A stretch of 64,000 nucleotides of DNA from Macrotis lagotis. Taxonomy: Eukaryota; Chordata; Mammalia; Peramelemorphia; Peramelidae. The stretch covers positions 281,133,221 through 281,197,220 of the forward strand of contig NC_133658.1 in NCBI RefSeq assembly GCF_037893015.1, read 5' to 3'. Both the position numbers and the translations under genes were made by a program. The first letter of the stretch is position 1. Each line of letters begins with the position of its first letter. Below are positions 45,490-56,002 of this stretch, in pieces. Under the pieces are notes generated by a model, which did no database searches, was not told the origin of the DNA, and saw nothing but the letters and a program-made list of their open reading frames with translations.

Positions 45490-45957
45490 AACTGGAAAAA
45501 AAGATATAGAAAAGATAATTTAAAAATATTGGGATACCTGAAAGTCATGATCAGGAAAAGAGACATGACCTCATTTTTAAAGAATTCCTACAGGAAAATC
45601 GCCCTGATATCCTAGAAGCAGAGGGCAAAATAGAAATTGAGATTACTCCAATCTCTCCCAGAAAGAGATCCAAAAAAAAAACCAACCCCCAGGAATATTA
45701 TAGCCAAGTTCCAGAACTCCCAAGTCAAAGAGAAAATATTACAAGCAGCCAGAAGGACACAATTCAAATATTGTGGAGCTGCAGTCAGGGTCACAGAGGA
45801 CTTAGCAGCCACTACATTAAGGGCTCATAGGGCTTGGAATATAATATTCTGGAAGGCAAAAGAGTTTGGAATGCAACCAAGAATCAACTACCCAGAAAAA
45901 CTGAACATTCTCTTCCAGGGGAAAAGATGGACTTTCAATGAAACAGAGGAATTTTAA
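45490..45957 (+). pseudogene. HAL1 ORF1p C-terminal domain
   Basis: The open frame 45637-45957 carries the ORF1p C-terminal domain: PRNIIAKFQNSQVKEKILQA, then LAATTLRAHRAWNIIFWKAK and PRINYPEKLNILFQGKRW, ending in a stop. This matches L1 ORF1p (RPRHIIVRF.., ..RREWGPIF.., PRISYPAKLSF). The upstream RRM part (45490-45640) is frameshifted. Confidence 0.85.
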
Positions 45958-46522
45958 ATGTTCCTGTTAAAACAACCAGAGCTGAACAGAAAGTTTGACC
46001 TTCAAGTATAGGACTCAGGTGAAGGATAGAGAGTGGAGAAGGTTAAACTATGAGGGACTTAAAGATGATGAACTATATGTATTCCTGAATAGAAAAATGA
46101 TACAGATAATATTCATATGAACCTTCACATTTAATAGAGCAGGTAGAAGGAATATTTATAGATGAAGCAAAGGAGAGAGCTGAATTTGAAGATAAAATAT
46201 ATTGTAAAAATGGAGTCAATGGCTAAAAGGGAAATGTATGGGGAATAAGAGAAAGGAGAGGTGGAATAGGCTAAGATATTTCATATAAAAGATTTTTTTT
46301 TACAATGAACTATTGCAATTATATGGAAGGGGGGAAGGTGAGGGGGAATGAGGGAACCTTCACTCTCATCAGAAATGGCTCAGAGAGGAAATGGCATACA
46401 CATTCAATAGGGTATAGACATCTAGAGTAAAAAGGAGAGAAGGGGAACAGGGCGAAGGGGGGGATGCGGGTGATAGAGGAGAGGGGAGATCATAGGAGAG
46501 AATAATCAAATATAACAAATTT

Positions 46523-46673
46523 TCTTTTTTACTTTTTGCAAGGTGCTGGGATTGGATGGCCTGTCTGGGGTCACAGGGCTGGGTGGTTGCTGGGTCTCTG
46601 GGGTGGTATGTGGGCTTGGGGCCTCTTGGCCCCAGGGCTGGTGCTCTGTCGGCTGTACCACTCGGCTACCCTA
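46523..46673 (-). repeat. SINE-derived segment in HAL1 3' region, second copy
   Basis: The reverse reads GGTAGCCGAGTGGTACAGCC, CACCAGCCCTGG, CAACCACCCAGCCCTGTGACC. Same position and shared non-WSINE middle as 5009-5165. Confidence 0.75.
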
Positions 46674-46815
46674 CAGCATATTTTAGAAGAGGGACAGAAT
46701 GAAAGGGGAGAGAGAAAAAATAATATATGATAGTGGGGAGGAATAGATGGAGGGAATTACAATCAGTAACAGCAACTGTGGAAAAATATGGAAGTAACTT
46801 CTGTGATGGTCTTAT

Positions 46816-46968
46816 TTTTTTTTAAGGTTTTTGCAAGGCAAGTGGGGTTAAGTGGCTTGCCCAAGGCCACATAGCTAGGTAATTATTAAGTGTCTGGGGC
46901 TGGATTTGAACTCAGGTACCCCTGACTCCAGGGCTGGTGCTCTATTCACTGTACCACCTAGCCACCCC
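46816..46968 (-). mobile_element. WSINE1-type SINE in HAL1
   Basis: Flanked by CTGTGATGGTCTTAT at 46801-46815 and 46969-46983 (15 bp, perfect). Confidence 0.94.
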
Positions 46969-47189
46969 CTGTGATGGTCTTATGATAAAGAATGTGATTC
47001 ACCTGAGACAGAGCTGATGGTATCAGAACACAGACTGAATCACATTTTTTTTCTTTTATCCATTTCTCATGAGGTTCTATTATTTTTGTGGGGGAGGGGT
47101 ATTATGTGTACTCTTAAACAAGAATATTTTAGTAATGTATAAATAAAGTCATATTAACCAAAAAAAAGAGTCTATCAGGAAAAAAAAGT

Positions 47190-47930
47190 CTATCAGCTTC
47201 AAAAAAAAAGAATATCAGGTGTGTGGCACTGGGAAAACAAAGAAAATCATGAAAAAGTCCAGAAATACACAAAAATATAAATTTATGTAGCAAATAAAGA
47301 TTTGTACTATGATGCTTGTGATAAGTATATGAAAAAAAGTCTACTATGAAAGTAATTACAGTTTATGCACCAACATCTAATATGGAGAATGAAAAGGTAA
47401 GAAATTTTGCAAAGAACTCAACTCTTCAAATTAAATCAATATATTTGATACTAAATGACTTCAATAGTTAAGAGATGAGAAAGGTGGAAAATATGTTGAA
47501 AACTACAGATAAGAAATAAAGAAATGAATCCAAAGAATTAAAGATTACAGAAATATCATGCCCATATATCATGAATTCTTTTTTCTGAGAAAAAAATTAC
47601 ACTCCAAATAACATCACAGAAATGAAAGTGATTCTACTTCAACAAGAAACTACTCATTACTGATGTGGGAGTCAACCCTGGATGAGCTGTCTATGTATAA
47701 TCAGACTACCAATTTGAGCAAAAATTAAGATTAATACAAAGTCAGAAGAGACTTATAATAAGAAAAGATGTGGTAAGCAATTAAAAGACCATTCTGACAG
47801 CTTGAATAAGTTCTTGATGATGAAGAATGTGATATGGATGGAAGAAAAGTCATAGATATTGACTAATAATAATAGTCACTGACAATGTAGTTAAGATTGC
47901 TAAGTGAAAAGTGTTGAACTTGGAGTAATA
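47190..47930 (+). pseudogene. RTE-clade LINE endonuclease region (fossil)
   Basis: MKVITVYAPTSNMENEKV followed by RNFAKN (47347-47415) is the RTE/BovB AP-endonuclease hallmark (QVYAPTS). LILNDFNS follows (GDFNA motif), then IMNSFF (~47570; NTFF motif) and a weak SDHR-like SDYQF (~47700). Frameshifted and with stops. Confidence 0.72.
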
Positions 47931-48600
47931 TGCTCCACTGGTATCCTTTTGTTTTCAAAACAAAGTGAAGATGTCTCCTCTCCTCTTCATTCCTACCTTT
48001 CTTTTCTTACCCAAGTCAGGGTAGACTTTCTATAGTAAACTTCTGGGCTAACATGGACAATTGTTGCATAGGAGGAGATGGTATAGAGAGAAAGTAATAA
48101 GTTATAGTTCATTTTGAGTATTATTTTTATTATTGTTGCTGCTGATACTCCTTGATCCTGTGCTAAACACTATCAGAAGAATAAGAATGGAAAATTTGGC
48201 CAACATTCAAAGGGTATTTCCTAGCTTGTCTCATCCATCTCTCCAAATGAAACTCTCTCTCTGGTACATTTCTCCTTTTTTCATTTGGAATGGGTCCTTA
48301 ACACTTTCCTAGGGAAATCCAGGGGTTTCTAGCTCCACATTTCCCTGTTATATAAGCACAGATTCTTTAGAGTCTCTACCACTTGATTTCTTAGGACCAT
48401 TTTTGCTTAATCAACAAATTTGTCCCAAAATCTTTGTGTCTTCCAATTGTCCTTAGCCCTTTTCTCTTCCTTCTCCATATTTTCCTTAAAGAATCAGCAT
48501 TTCATGGAAGCCAGAGTTGGGAGGGAATAGCCTAAAAGCAGTCTAGGTCAGATTTGTCTGTTTCCCCTTGAGCTAGAGCATAAATGGAAGAATTTTAAGC
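47931..48600. other. unassigned stretch
   Basis: No gene or clear repeat. Confidence 0.4.
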
Positions 48601-48604
48601 CTGA

Positions 48605-48715
48605 TAGGATATAGCTCCTTGAGAATAGAGACTGTTTCACTTTAGCTTTTGTCCCATCAGCTCCTGGTACATAGTTCTATGCTAGTCAACATTTATTGAA
48701 CAACCAACAAATGTT
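48605..48715 (+). repeat. L2 3' end
   Basis: ATAGCTCCTTGAGAATAGAGAC .. CAGCTCCTGGTACATAG .. CAACATTTATTGAAC. Confidence 0.6.
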
Positions 48716-49085
48716 CTTAGTTCTTTTTCTGTGTCCAAGAAAAATAACTAATCCTTTTTGCTCAAACAACACCTTCTCACCTTATTCTCATTGCTCATCT
48801 TGTCTTCCCCAAACTAAACGTCAGTTGATTTTTTTTGGCACTTTTCTGGTTGTCAGGATATATCATAGTTTATCAATATTCAATGTCAATCACTTTTTCT
48901 AAGACTTTAACTACCATATAGGAACATAGAATTTAGTAGCTGGATGAGAACTTAGCTACAAATTGGTACAACTCCCTCATTTTACAGAGGAAGATACCGA
49001 GGACCAGAGAACTAAGGTGACTTACCAGTCATAAAGATATAAGAATATATGTTTTATATGTAGGTTATCGATTAGATAATTTCCT
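48716..49085. other. unassigned stretch with a CORE-SINE remnant
   Basis: 48950-49040 resembles the SINE core in reverse (CTCATTTTACAGAGGAAG). Confidence 0.4.
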
Positions 49086-49089
49086 AGTA

Positions 49090-50190
49090 CCTCAATGTGT
49101 CCCATACCCAAATGGGATGTCATATCTTCCACCATAACTCACCCTTACCCCATACTTGCCAATGATTGCTCTCTCTATATAACCATTATCTCAATTCTAC
49201 AAGTCATCTTTGACTGCTCTCCTTTCAGCGACTCCATCTTTAGTTGCTAAGTCCTCCTATTATTGCTTCTTCTTTTGAAATCTTTTACTTTCATCACCTT
49301 TCCATACCCTGAATTTACTGCCACCATCTTGTCCAAGTTTCAATATATTTCTGAACTACTGCCATAGGCCTAGCTGACCTCTCTCCAACAGGTAGTTGGA
49401 TTCAGTTCTGCTACCCCAACTATGTGATCTTAATCAACTAGCTTAACTTCACAAAGTGACAATTAAAATGAAGGAATTGGACCAGATCATGCTGCTTCTC
49501 AAAATCTGTCAATGGCCATTCCAAGTTTTGGTTTGGTTTAAGGCCATTTATTGTTGTTCATCCTTCATTCTGAAAAAGGATTAGTGACATCTTGAGGTGA
49601 TGTCTTAACTTGTCTGTGAATTAGATTTAAATGAAGCAGAGCTAGAGCTGTTAGCCATCAGTCTCACTCTCCTTCAATCATTGGAGTCCAGTGGCAAGAC
49701 AAAATCAAGAATAAAGTGGTCTCTGGCTTTTTTTATAATAATGGCACCAATATCCTCCTACTTACTTACCCTGTAAGTCTAGATCATTCTTCTCTAAATC
49801 TCTTCTATTTTCCTGAATACCATTTTTCTTGTCTGTCTGGTATAGCAGTTAGTATACTTGGGAAAACAGAAAGACCTGAGTTTGAGCCCAAATTCAGAGC
49901 AAACCTGGGCAAGTGACTTCTCCCAGTCTCAATTTCTTCATCTGCAAATTGGGACATAATAAAAACGTGTTCTTTATAAGACTGGAGATCAAATCAAATG
50001 TGGAGTGCTTTTAAACCATAAAATTCTATATAAATATTTGTTCAATCTTACTTCCCCCTTAAGAATATATCCATCCATATTTTTCATATCTTTCAAGATC
50101 CTATCTATGGCCTACCTCCTCCATGAAACCCTCTCTTATGCAGCCCACACTAGTCTAGCTCAGTCCCACAATTATGTCATAGCATCATGG
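49090..50190 (+). pseudogene. L2 LINE ORF2 fragment with two SINEs
   Basis: CAAGTCATCTTTGACTGCTCTCC and GTTGCTAAGTCCTCCTATTATTG match the L2 region LGVILDSSLS..SVTKSCRF. 50080-50160 (TTTCAAGATCCTATCTATGGCC, TCCATGAAACCCTCTC) matches the region before the L2 3' end. An old SINE (49550-49700, -) and a MIR (49840-49990, +) interrupt it. Confidence 0.58.
49550..49700 (-). mobile_element. older tRNA-headed SINE (MAR1/MON1-like), partial
   Basis: TTGTTCATCCTTCATTCTG .. AGTCTCACTCTCCTTCAATC .. GGAGTCCAGTGGC: reverse of part of 10672-10937. Confidence 0.6.
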
Positions 50191-51868
50191 TTAGAAAACC
50201 ATCATCAGATTCAGGAAGACAGACCATTTGCCTCTTGACAAGTTACCTAACCCTTTATTGCTTCAGACAGAGAAGATGCTGCTCGGCATTAGCAGAGAAT
50301 GCTTCCTCATTGGGCGTTTCCTTATATTACAGAAATCATAGGCCTAGACCCACAATTCTCAGAATGCCACAACTCATTTTACTGCAGTTAATGTTTGCTT
50401 TGCTTCCTTCGGTGACAGAAGTTTGGGAGAATTATTTTTGTGGCTTTAAAATACAAATTATTCTCCCATCAGCACAGGGCACATAATAGCCAAAAAAATC
50501 ATAATGCATCCTCAAATTTCAAGACCTTTTCCATATAGAAGCCAGTCTAATCTGACTTTCATTTTACAGCTGAGGAAATTGAAACAGAGATGCTGTGATT
50601 CTTTCTGTATGACATAGGTAGTAAATGACAGAGCAGAGGTTTGAAAAGGAGGCTTTCCTCTCCAAATCCAATGCCCTTTCAATGGTTTCCTGGAGTATCT
50701 CTTTGGGGATTATCTGTACTCTTTTTGCCTTCCATTCTTACAAGTAACCTTCTTTCTTTCGCTTCAGGGCAAGTGAGTTACTTGGTAGAAAGAGACTTCT
50801 TTGAAGATTTCAATGTATCCATGTCTCCTTGATGTTAGTAATCCCTTAATGATTAAGATCTCCAGTCTATGCCTATGCAAATTTATATCCATGTCATGCT
50901 CCATTGAGTTTCTACACACCACAAAACATTTTGTGGGTACAAATGAAGCATCAGGGCTCTTATTCATTCTCAATACTTGACAAGCCCATTACCTTTACTG
51001 ATCATACATTTTCTGGATATCACTTCTCCAGAGGGACTTATCTTCATTGACAACTTACTGCAAACTACTTCAAGCTCTAGGTCTTGTAAAGGATCAGACT
51101 CAACAAGAATCAAAGAAACCCTCTCCTCCCTGCTACCCCTTTCCTAGGACAGTGCTATAAATGTATGCATGCGAGTGGGGCAGAATGCAGACGTCCCTTC
51201 ATCCAAGGGGCTAAAAACTGCATCATTAATACTATCAAGAGGCTTTGAAGACCCAGCATTCATCCCAGCCTAATTTGCATAAGGACCTCAAGGAGGTGAA
51301 GTAGAATTTCTTTTTGTGAATGGACATCAAGTATTCCAAGAAAGTCAGAGTAGGACTTAGGCTATGGTTGTAAGAAGAGGAAAAAGTGATTTTTTTTATC
51401 TTTATGTAAAAATACAAAATGGAAAGTCCAATCAATCTAATTGGAAATAAAAATGTTTCTCCTCACTGAGTTCCTTGGAAAACAAAAATGAAAAGTGACC
51501 TATCTGGCTTATTCCAAACAACTACAACCAATACCCCATGCCAAGCCAGAACAAACACAGCACAGACACACACAAACACCCACAACCAGACTCTGCTTTC
51601 TCATAAGGGGAAATGGATTTTAATTCTTCCATTAATATTACTAACTCACAGTATGTTTTGGGGACCTCAAGTTGCTTCATTGTCACTGGATTAATAGTGC
51701 CTATTGCTCCTTAACATAAAGGATTAATGTGAAGCAGAAATGAGATTTCTGTAGCAGTATTATTAATTTTAAAGTACAAAAGCAAAAATATCCATGGGTC
51801 TAATCACTGGGGATTTGTTGAACAAATTGATATTTTCCCATACATGAAAACAATCACTCAAAAAAAAA
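50191..51868. other. mostly unique stretch
   Basis: A weak CORE-SINE at 50530-50660. The remainder is unassigned. 50270-50470 and 51140-51300 have balanced composition and could be conserved non-coding sequence; 51271 contains ATTTGCATA, an octamer-like word. No gene is seen. Confidence 0.4.
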
Positions 51869-51879
51869 TAACACCAGTC

Positions 51880-51991
51880 CTGGAGGCAGGAGTACCTGAA
51901 TTCAAATCCAGTCTCAGACACTTTAATAATTACCTAGCTGTGTTGCCTTGGACAAGCCACTTAACCCCATTTGCCTTGCAAAAACCTAAAA

Positions 51992-52056
<65 letters not shown>
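51880..52056 (+). mobile_element. 5'-truncated WSINE1 with (TAA)n tail
   Basis: It starts at CAGTCCTGGAGGCAGGAG, lacking the head. The tail after CAAAAACCTAAAAAT has become about 21 TAA/AAT units (51993-52056). Confidence 0.88.
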
Positions 52057-52058
<2 letters not shown>

Positions 52059-52267
52059 GAAGACATATAAACTGAAAGGTCAAGTAGGGTATGGAAATAA
52101 TATATTTTTAAAAAATCCTGTTTTACCATTTACTGAGTGGATTCTCACATTAGTTTTAATGCACATGAAAAGGTTTGACATCTTGTGAATATTATTTTCT
52201 ATTCTCTTTGAATCTTTTTTCATAGTGGTTACTAAAACATTCAAATGAATTGAAAAAGTAGCACAGG

Positions 52268-52422
52268 GGGCAGCTAGGTGGCCCATTGAATAGAGCACTG
52301 GCCCTTGAGTCAGGAGGATCTGAGTTCAAATTTCACCTCAAACACTTAATAATTACCTAGCTGTGTGATGTTGGGCAAATCACTTAACCCCATTGCCTTA
52401 CCAAAAAAATAAACAAAAACAA
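52268..52422 (+). mobile_element. WSINE1-type SINE
   Basis: Flanked by AAAAAGTAGCACAGG at 52253-52267 and 52423-52437. Confidence 0.93.
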
Positions 52423-52582
52423 AAAAAGTAGCACAGGACAACAGGTAACCCAAAATTCCAAAACTGTCCAGAGTCCACTTAAGCTGTTGACATTTCTAGG
52501 GGTTAACTAGAGTTCCAAAACAATGGCCAAGAAGGCTGCTTTGCAGCACAGGATAGTGACAGCTTTTAAGAAATAGGCTATT

Positions 52583-52740
52583 GGGGCAGCTAGGTGGCGC
52601 AGTGGATAAAGCACCAGCCCTGGAGTCAGGAGTACCTGGGTTCAAATCCGGTCTCAGACAACTTAATAGTTACCTAGCTGTGTGGCCTTGGGCAAGCCAC
52701 TTAACCCCATTGCCTTGCCAAAAAAAAAAAAACCCTAAAA
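52583..52740 (+). mobile_element. WSINE1-type SINE
   Basis: Flanked by AAATAGGCTATT (52571-52582) and AAAGTAGGCTATT (52741-52753). Confidence 0.92.
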
Positions 52741-52753
52741 AAAGTAGGCTATT

Positions 52754-53310
52754 TTTTGTAGTGGAAATTGAGGGGATGCCCATCAGTTGGGGAATGGTTG
52801 AACAAGTTAGTGTATTAACTCTGTTCTATGAGAAACCATGAGAAGCATGGAATGAATTACAGGAACTGATGCTGAGGGAAGGGAGCAGAACCAAGAGAAT
52901 ATTGTACACATTAAAAGCATCAACCTTGATGGATGCAGCTACTCTCAGCAGTTCAGAAAGGTAGAACAATCCTAGGATACTGGTTATGGACAATGCTATT
53001 CCCATCCAGAGGAAGAGCAACAAAACAAAAAAAAAAAAACCCAAATCTGAATGAATACATTCAATCTTTTTTTAAATTTCCTCTTATGTATCTTTCCTAT
53101 CTCATGATTTTCTTTTTCTCTTAATTTTTCATACTGAAAATGACCAATCTGTGAACATGTTAAACACATGTTTATGTGTTTATATTCACCTGACTGTAAC
53201 TGAGGGGAGGAGGGCAGAAGGATCTTATGTAACTTAAAAAATATGTATATGCATGTGGATGAATGTTGAAAAACTTTCATAACATGTAACTGAAAAAAAA
53301 ATATCAATTG
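52754..53310 (+). mobile_element. L1 ORF2 end and 3'UTR
   Basis: GTAGTGGAAATTGAGGGGATG, GCATGGAATGAATTACAGG, GGGAGCAGAACCAAGAG, then the 3'UTR to AACTGAAAAAAAAAT. Confidence 0.8.
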
Positions 53311-54264
53311 AGGAAAAAAGTATGCCATTTTGGGCATTTCTGGTTTGACAAGAACAATACTTTCAATAGTTCAAAGTACTGTCCTGTAGAGAAAAGGTAT
53401 CAATCAATCTCAATATTCTGAAGGTGGAGCAGGATTGTTTTCTCAATGAAATTAGCGTATAAAGAGGCTCAGAGACAACAAATGTCCCCAAGATCACATT
53501 GGAAATCATTGTCAAAGTCTGTTCTACCTATTATTAAAAGCAATCACTAGGAATGAGAAGTATCTCCTCAGCTTATTAATGTAGATTAGGAGAGAAAGAA
53601 ATCTGGAATTCATTATTCCACAAAACTGAAATTTATCATTTCAATTATGAAGGGGGAAAAAAAGCTTTATTCTGAGAAGGGGAGAATAGAGGTGTCATCA
53701 GATTGTCAAGAGGGGTACATGATTTTCAAATTACGGAACCCAGCTTCTAAACAAAGTCTGTTTTCTGGGCTGAGGATACTTAGGTTGTTATTCTTTCCAC
53801 AGACTTCCTCAACTTCAAACGGTATTTGCTCTGAGGATGTCTATGGATGATTAAAATGGACAAAATAGAGGAAGGAAAATTGCTCTTACCAAATTCTAAA
53901 GTGAAGCATCATTTAGGACTGGGTGTCTTGACTCTGCCTAACCCTAGCTTAAGAGTTTGGGCAGCACCCCAAATGTCACCTCTAAGTCATTCCCTCCCTT
54001 TGCTGTATGTGCATTTTTCCACCTGGTTCTGCAGCTAGCAGAATCTTTCTTCTGTCCTAAACCTTAATTTGCAATAATAAAGTGAATGAGTGAATTGTTT
54101 CCTCTTCTTGTTTGCCTAATGTTGACACTCTACAACAATCCCCCGCCCAATCCCTTCCAAAGGCCAATAAAAGACTTGGGGGAAGAAGTTCCATGTATAG
54201 AAAATCCATTCTCCATCAAAGGAACAAAATAAAACCAACCACAGGGGCCTATAACCCCAGAAGG
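53311..54264. other. unassigned stretch between L1 tail and NACC2 3' end
   Basis: A faint CORE-SINE at 53440-53530 (AAAGAGGCTCAGAGACAAC). Otherwise unique. No gene is seen; a still longer NACC2 3'UTR into this stretch cannot be excluded. Confidence 0.4.
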
Positions 54265-54284
54265 AAGCTTGAATTGGAATCGAC

Positions 54285-54290
54285 TTTATT
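54285..54290 (-). terminator. candidate distal NACC2 polyadenylation signal AATAAA
   Basis: TTTATT on the plus strand reads AATAAA on the mRNA strand, inside TACAAAATAATAAAGTCGA. Cleavage would fall around 54265-54272. A T-rich stretch (GGTTTTATTTTGTTCC on the mRNA strand) lies about 50 bases further on. It is the last good signal before repeats resume at about 53310. Confidence 0.55.
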
Positions 54291-55988
54291 ATTTTGTAAA
54301 TGTGAATTTTACAAAGCGTTTTACAATTAATGATCATATCCTCCTTCATGGATTTTGTATCTGATGGAGACAGGTATGAGCACACTTCAAACTCTCGGGG
54401 TTTCCTTGGTCGGCTGTTCAATGTCGTTTTAGTTACTGATATACTGTGTCAGCCATGGCTAAAAAGTAACAGTCTTAACTATACAGAGTAACAACACATA
54501 AATACTGGTGAAGAAACAACTTTTTTTTCTGTTCTTAAAAAACAATAACAAAAAACTAGCATCTTTTGTGGCTGAAATGTAACTCCGTGGCACTGTGAAA
54601 CTGCCTGTCCAGAGTAGGAACGACTTATTTCACTCAATTATTTTTTTTAACAGTCATGAATTACAGTACTACTTTACTACCCTAAACAGACTCCATTTAA
54701 AAAATTTTAAAAACAACCATTTACTTTTTAAAGTCTCTTTTTTCCAAACTTTCTGTCCAAAGGATTAATGTTCTATTTGAGTCAAGTGCCATCCAAATCT
54801 TCAAGTCAAAAATATTTATACATTTATACTTAAGGTTTTTTTTGTCTGCTAAAAATAGTATTGCAAGTTTTGGCCTTTTTTTGACATAAAAATCACAATT
54901 ATGTGCAAAATGCTGACAATGGAAGCGACTGATCAGAACATGAGGTTTTCCAATTTGAGTGCTTTAGATTTCTGCATATTTTTTTCCTTTTTTTATTAAA
55001 AAAAAAGGAAAAATCCTTTTCAATTTTAGAAACATCTTGTACCCAACCCTGAATATCTCTGGTATGGTAATACACACACACATTTGGGGCTTGCTCACTG
55101 ACATAATGACAAATTTATACAGCAGGGACATTTTGAAACAGTAGTTAAAGCCCAAGACAGCTATGAACTCTCAATTCTGTGTTTACGATTTACTGCCAGT
55201 GGAAGCAAACAGAGGTTGTCTCTGCGTTTTCAGTTGGTTAATGGGCCATAGGCCCTTCCCCACTTGCAGCAAGCGATTTCCATAAAAATAATCCATCTGA
55301 ACAGAACTCGAACGATAAAATGACTGTGGAGAGGCAGCAGGGCCTCACAGAGAAACCTATATAGAAGGTTATGGTCCTTTAAACATGGGTTAAATAGGGA
55401 AGTAATTCCAAACATGATGGGCTGTCAAAAAGCCTGAACCCCAACACAGCTCACCTTTAACATTCCTCCCCAGGATGCATTGACAAGGATAGTATCAATA
55501 TCTGCCTTGTTTAAGCACCTCAGAGAGGTTAAGAAATACTTGGTCTCAATGGAACAATGGAATCAACATCAAGGCTGCCCATGTAAAGTTCTCTAAACCT
55601 TAGAGGAACTAGGAGGGTGATTCTGTCACTGTCCTTCTTTTACCTTCTCCCAGTCTCTTTGACCTCAGAATTTTTACCCAGGACCTTCATCACAGCACTA
55701 AATATGAATACTGAAGAAATAGAAACCAGGAAAGAAAAATAAAATAAACACACACTCAATAAGTTATGACTTTTTTTTGAATCTCAAACCAGATCCTTGA
55801 CACTGTTAACAAAGAATCACAAAAACAGGGGATGGGCTGATGGAAAAAATTCCTATCATACAGAGTTAAAGAGAATATACCAGGGAGGCCTCTGCCTCCC
55901 TTTCACTCACACACCCACATACAGACGCACAGACACACATACACAAACTAAGTAGGGCTCCAAAGATTAGAGTTTCCACCTTAGTTTA

Positions 55989-56002
55989 CCCCCCCCCCCC
56001 CC
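55989..56002. repeat. poly(C) run, 14 C on plus strand (G14 in NACC2 mRNA sense)
   Basis: An uninterrupted mononucleotide C tract lies inside the inferred 3'UTR. In the transcript sense it is a run of 14 G. Confidence 0.9.

Larger units (their letters stand above)
45480..47158 (+). mobile_element. HAL1-type element, 5'-truncated, second copy
   Basis: It starts inside ORF1 and runs to the HAL1 3' end (TAGTAATGTATAAATAAAGTC). Collinear with 4030-5668, including the SINE-derived segment (46523-46673). It contains its own WSINE (46816-46968). Confidence 0.82.

Noticed and set aside
1..54264. Exons of a neighbouring gene (UBAC1 is the 3' neighbour of NACC2 in human)
   Set aside because: No coding stretch resembling it was found; this part appears intergenic.
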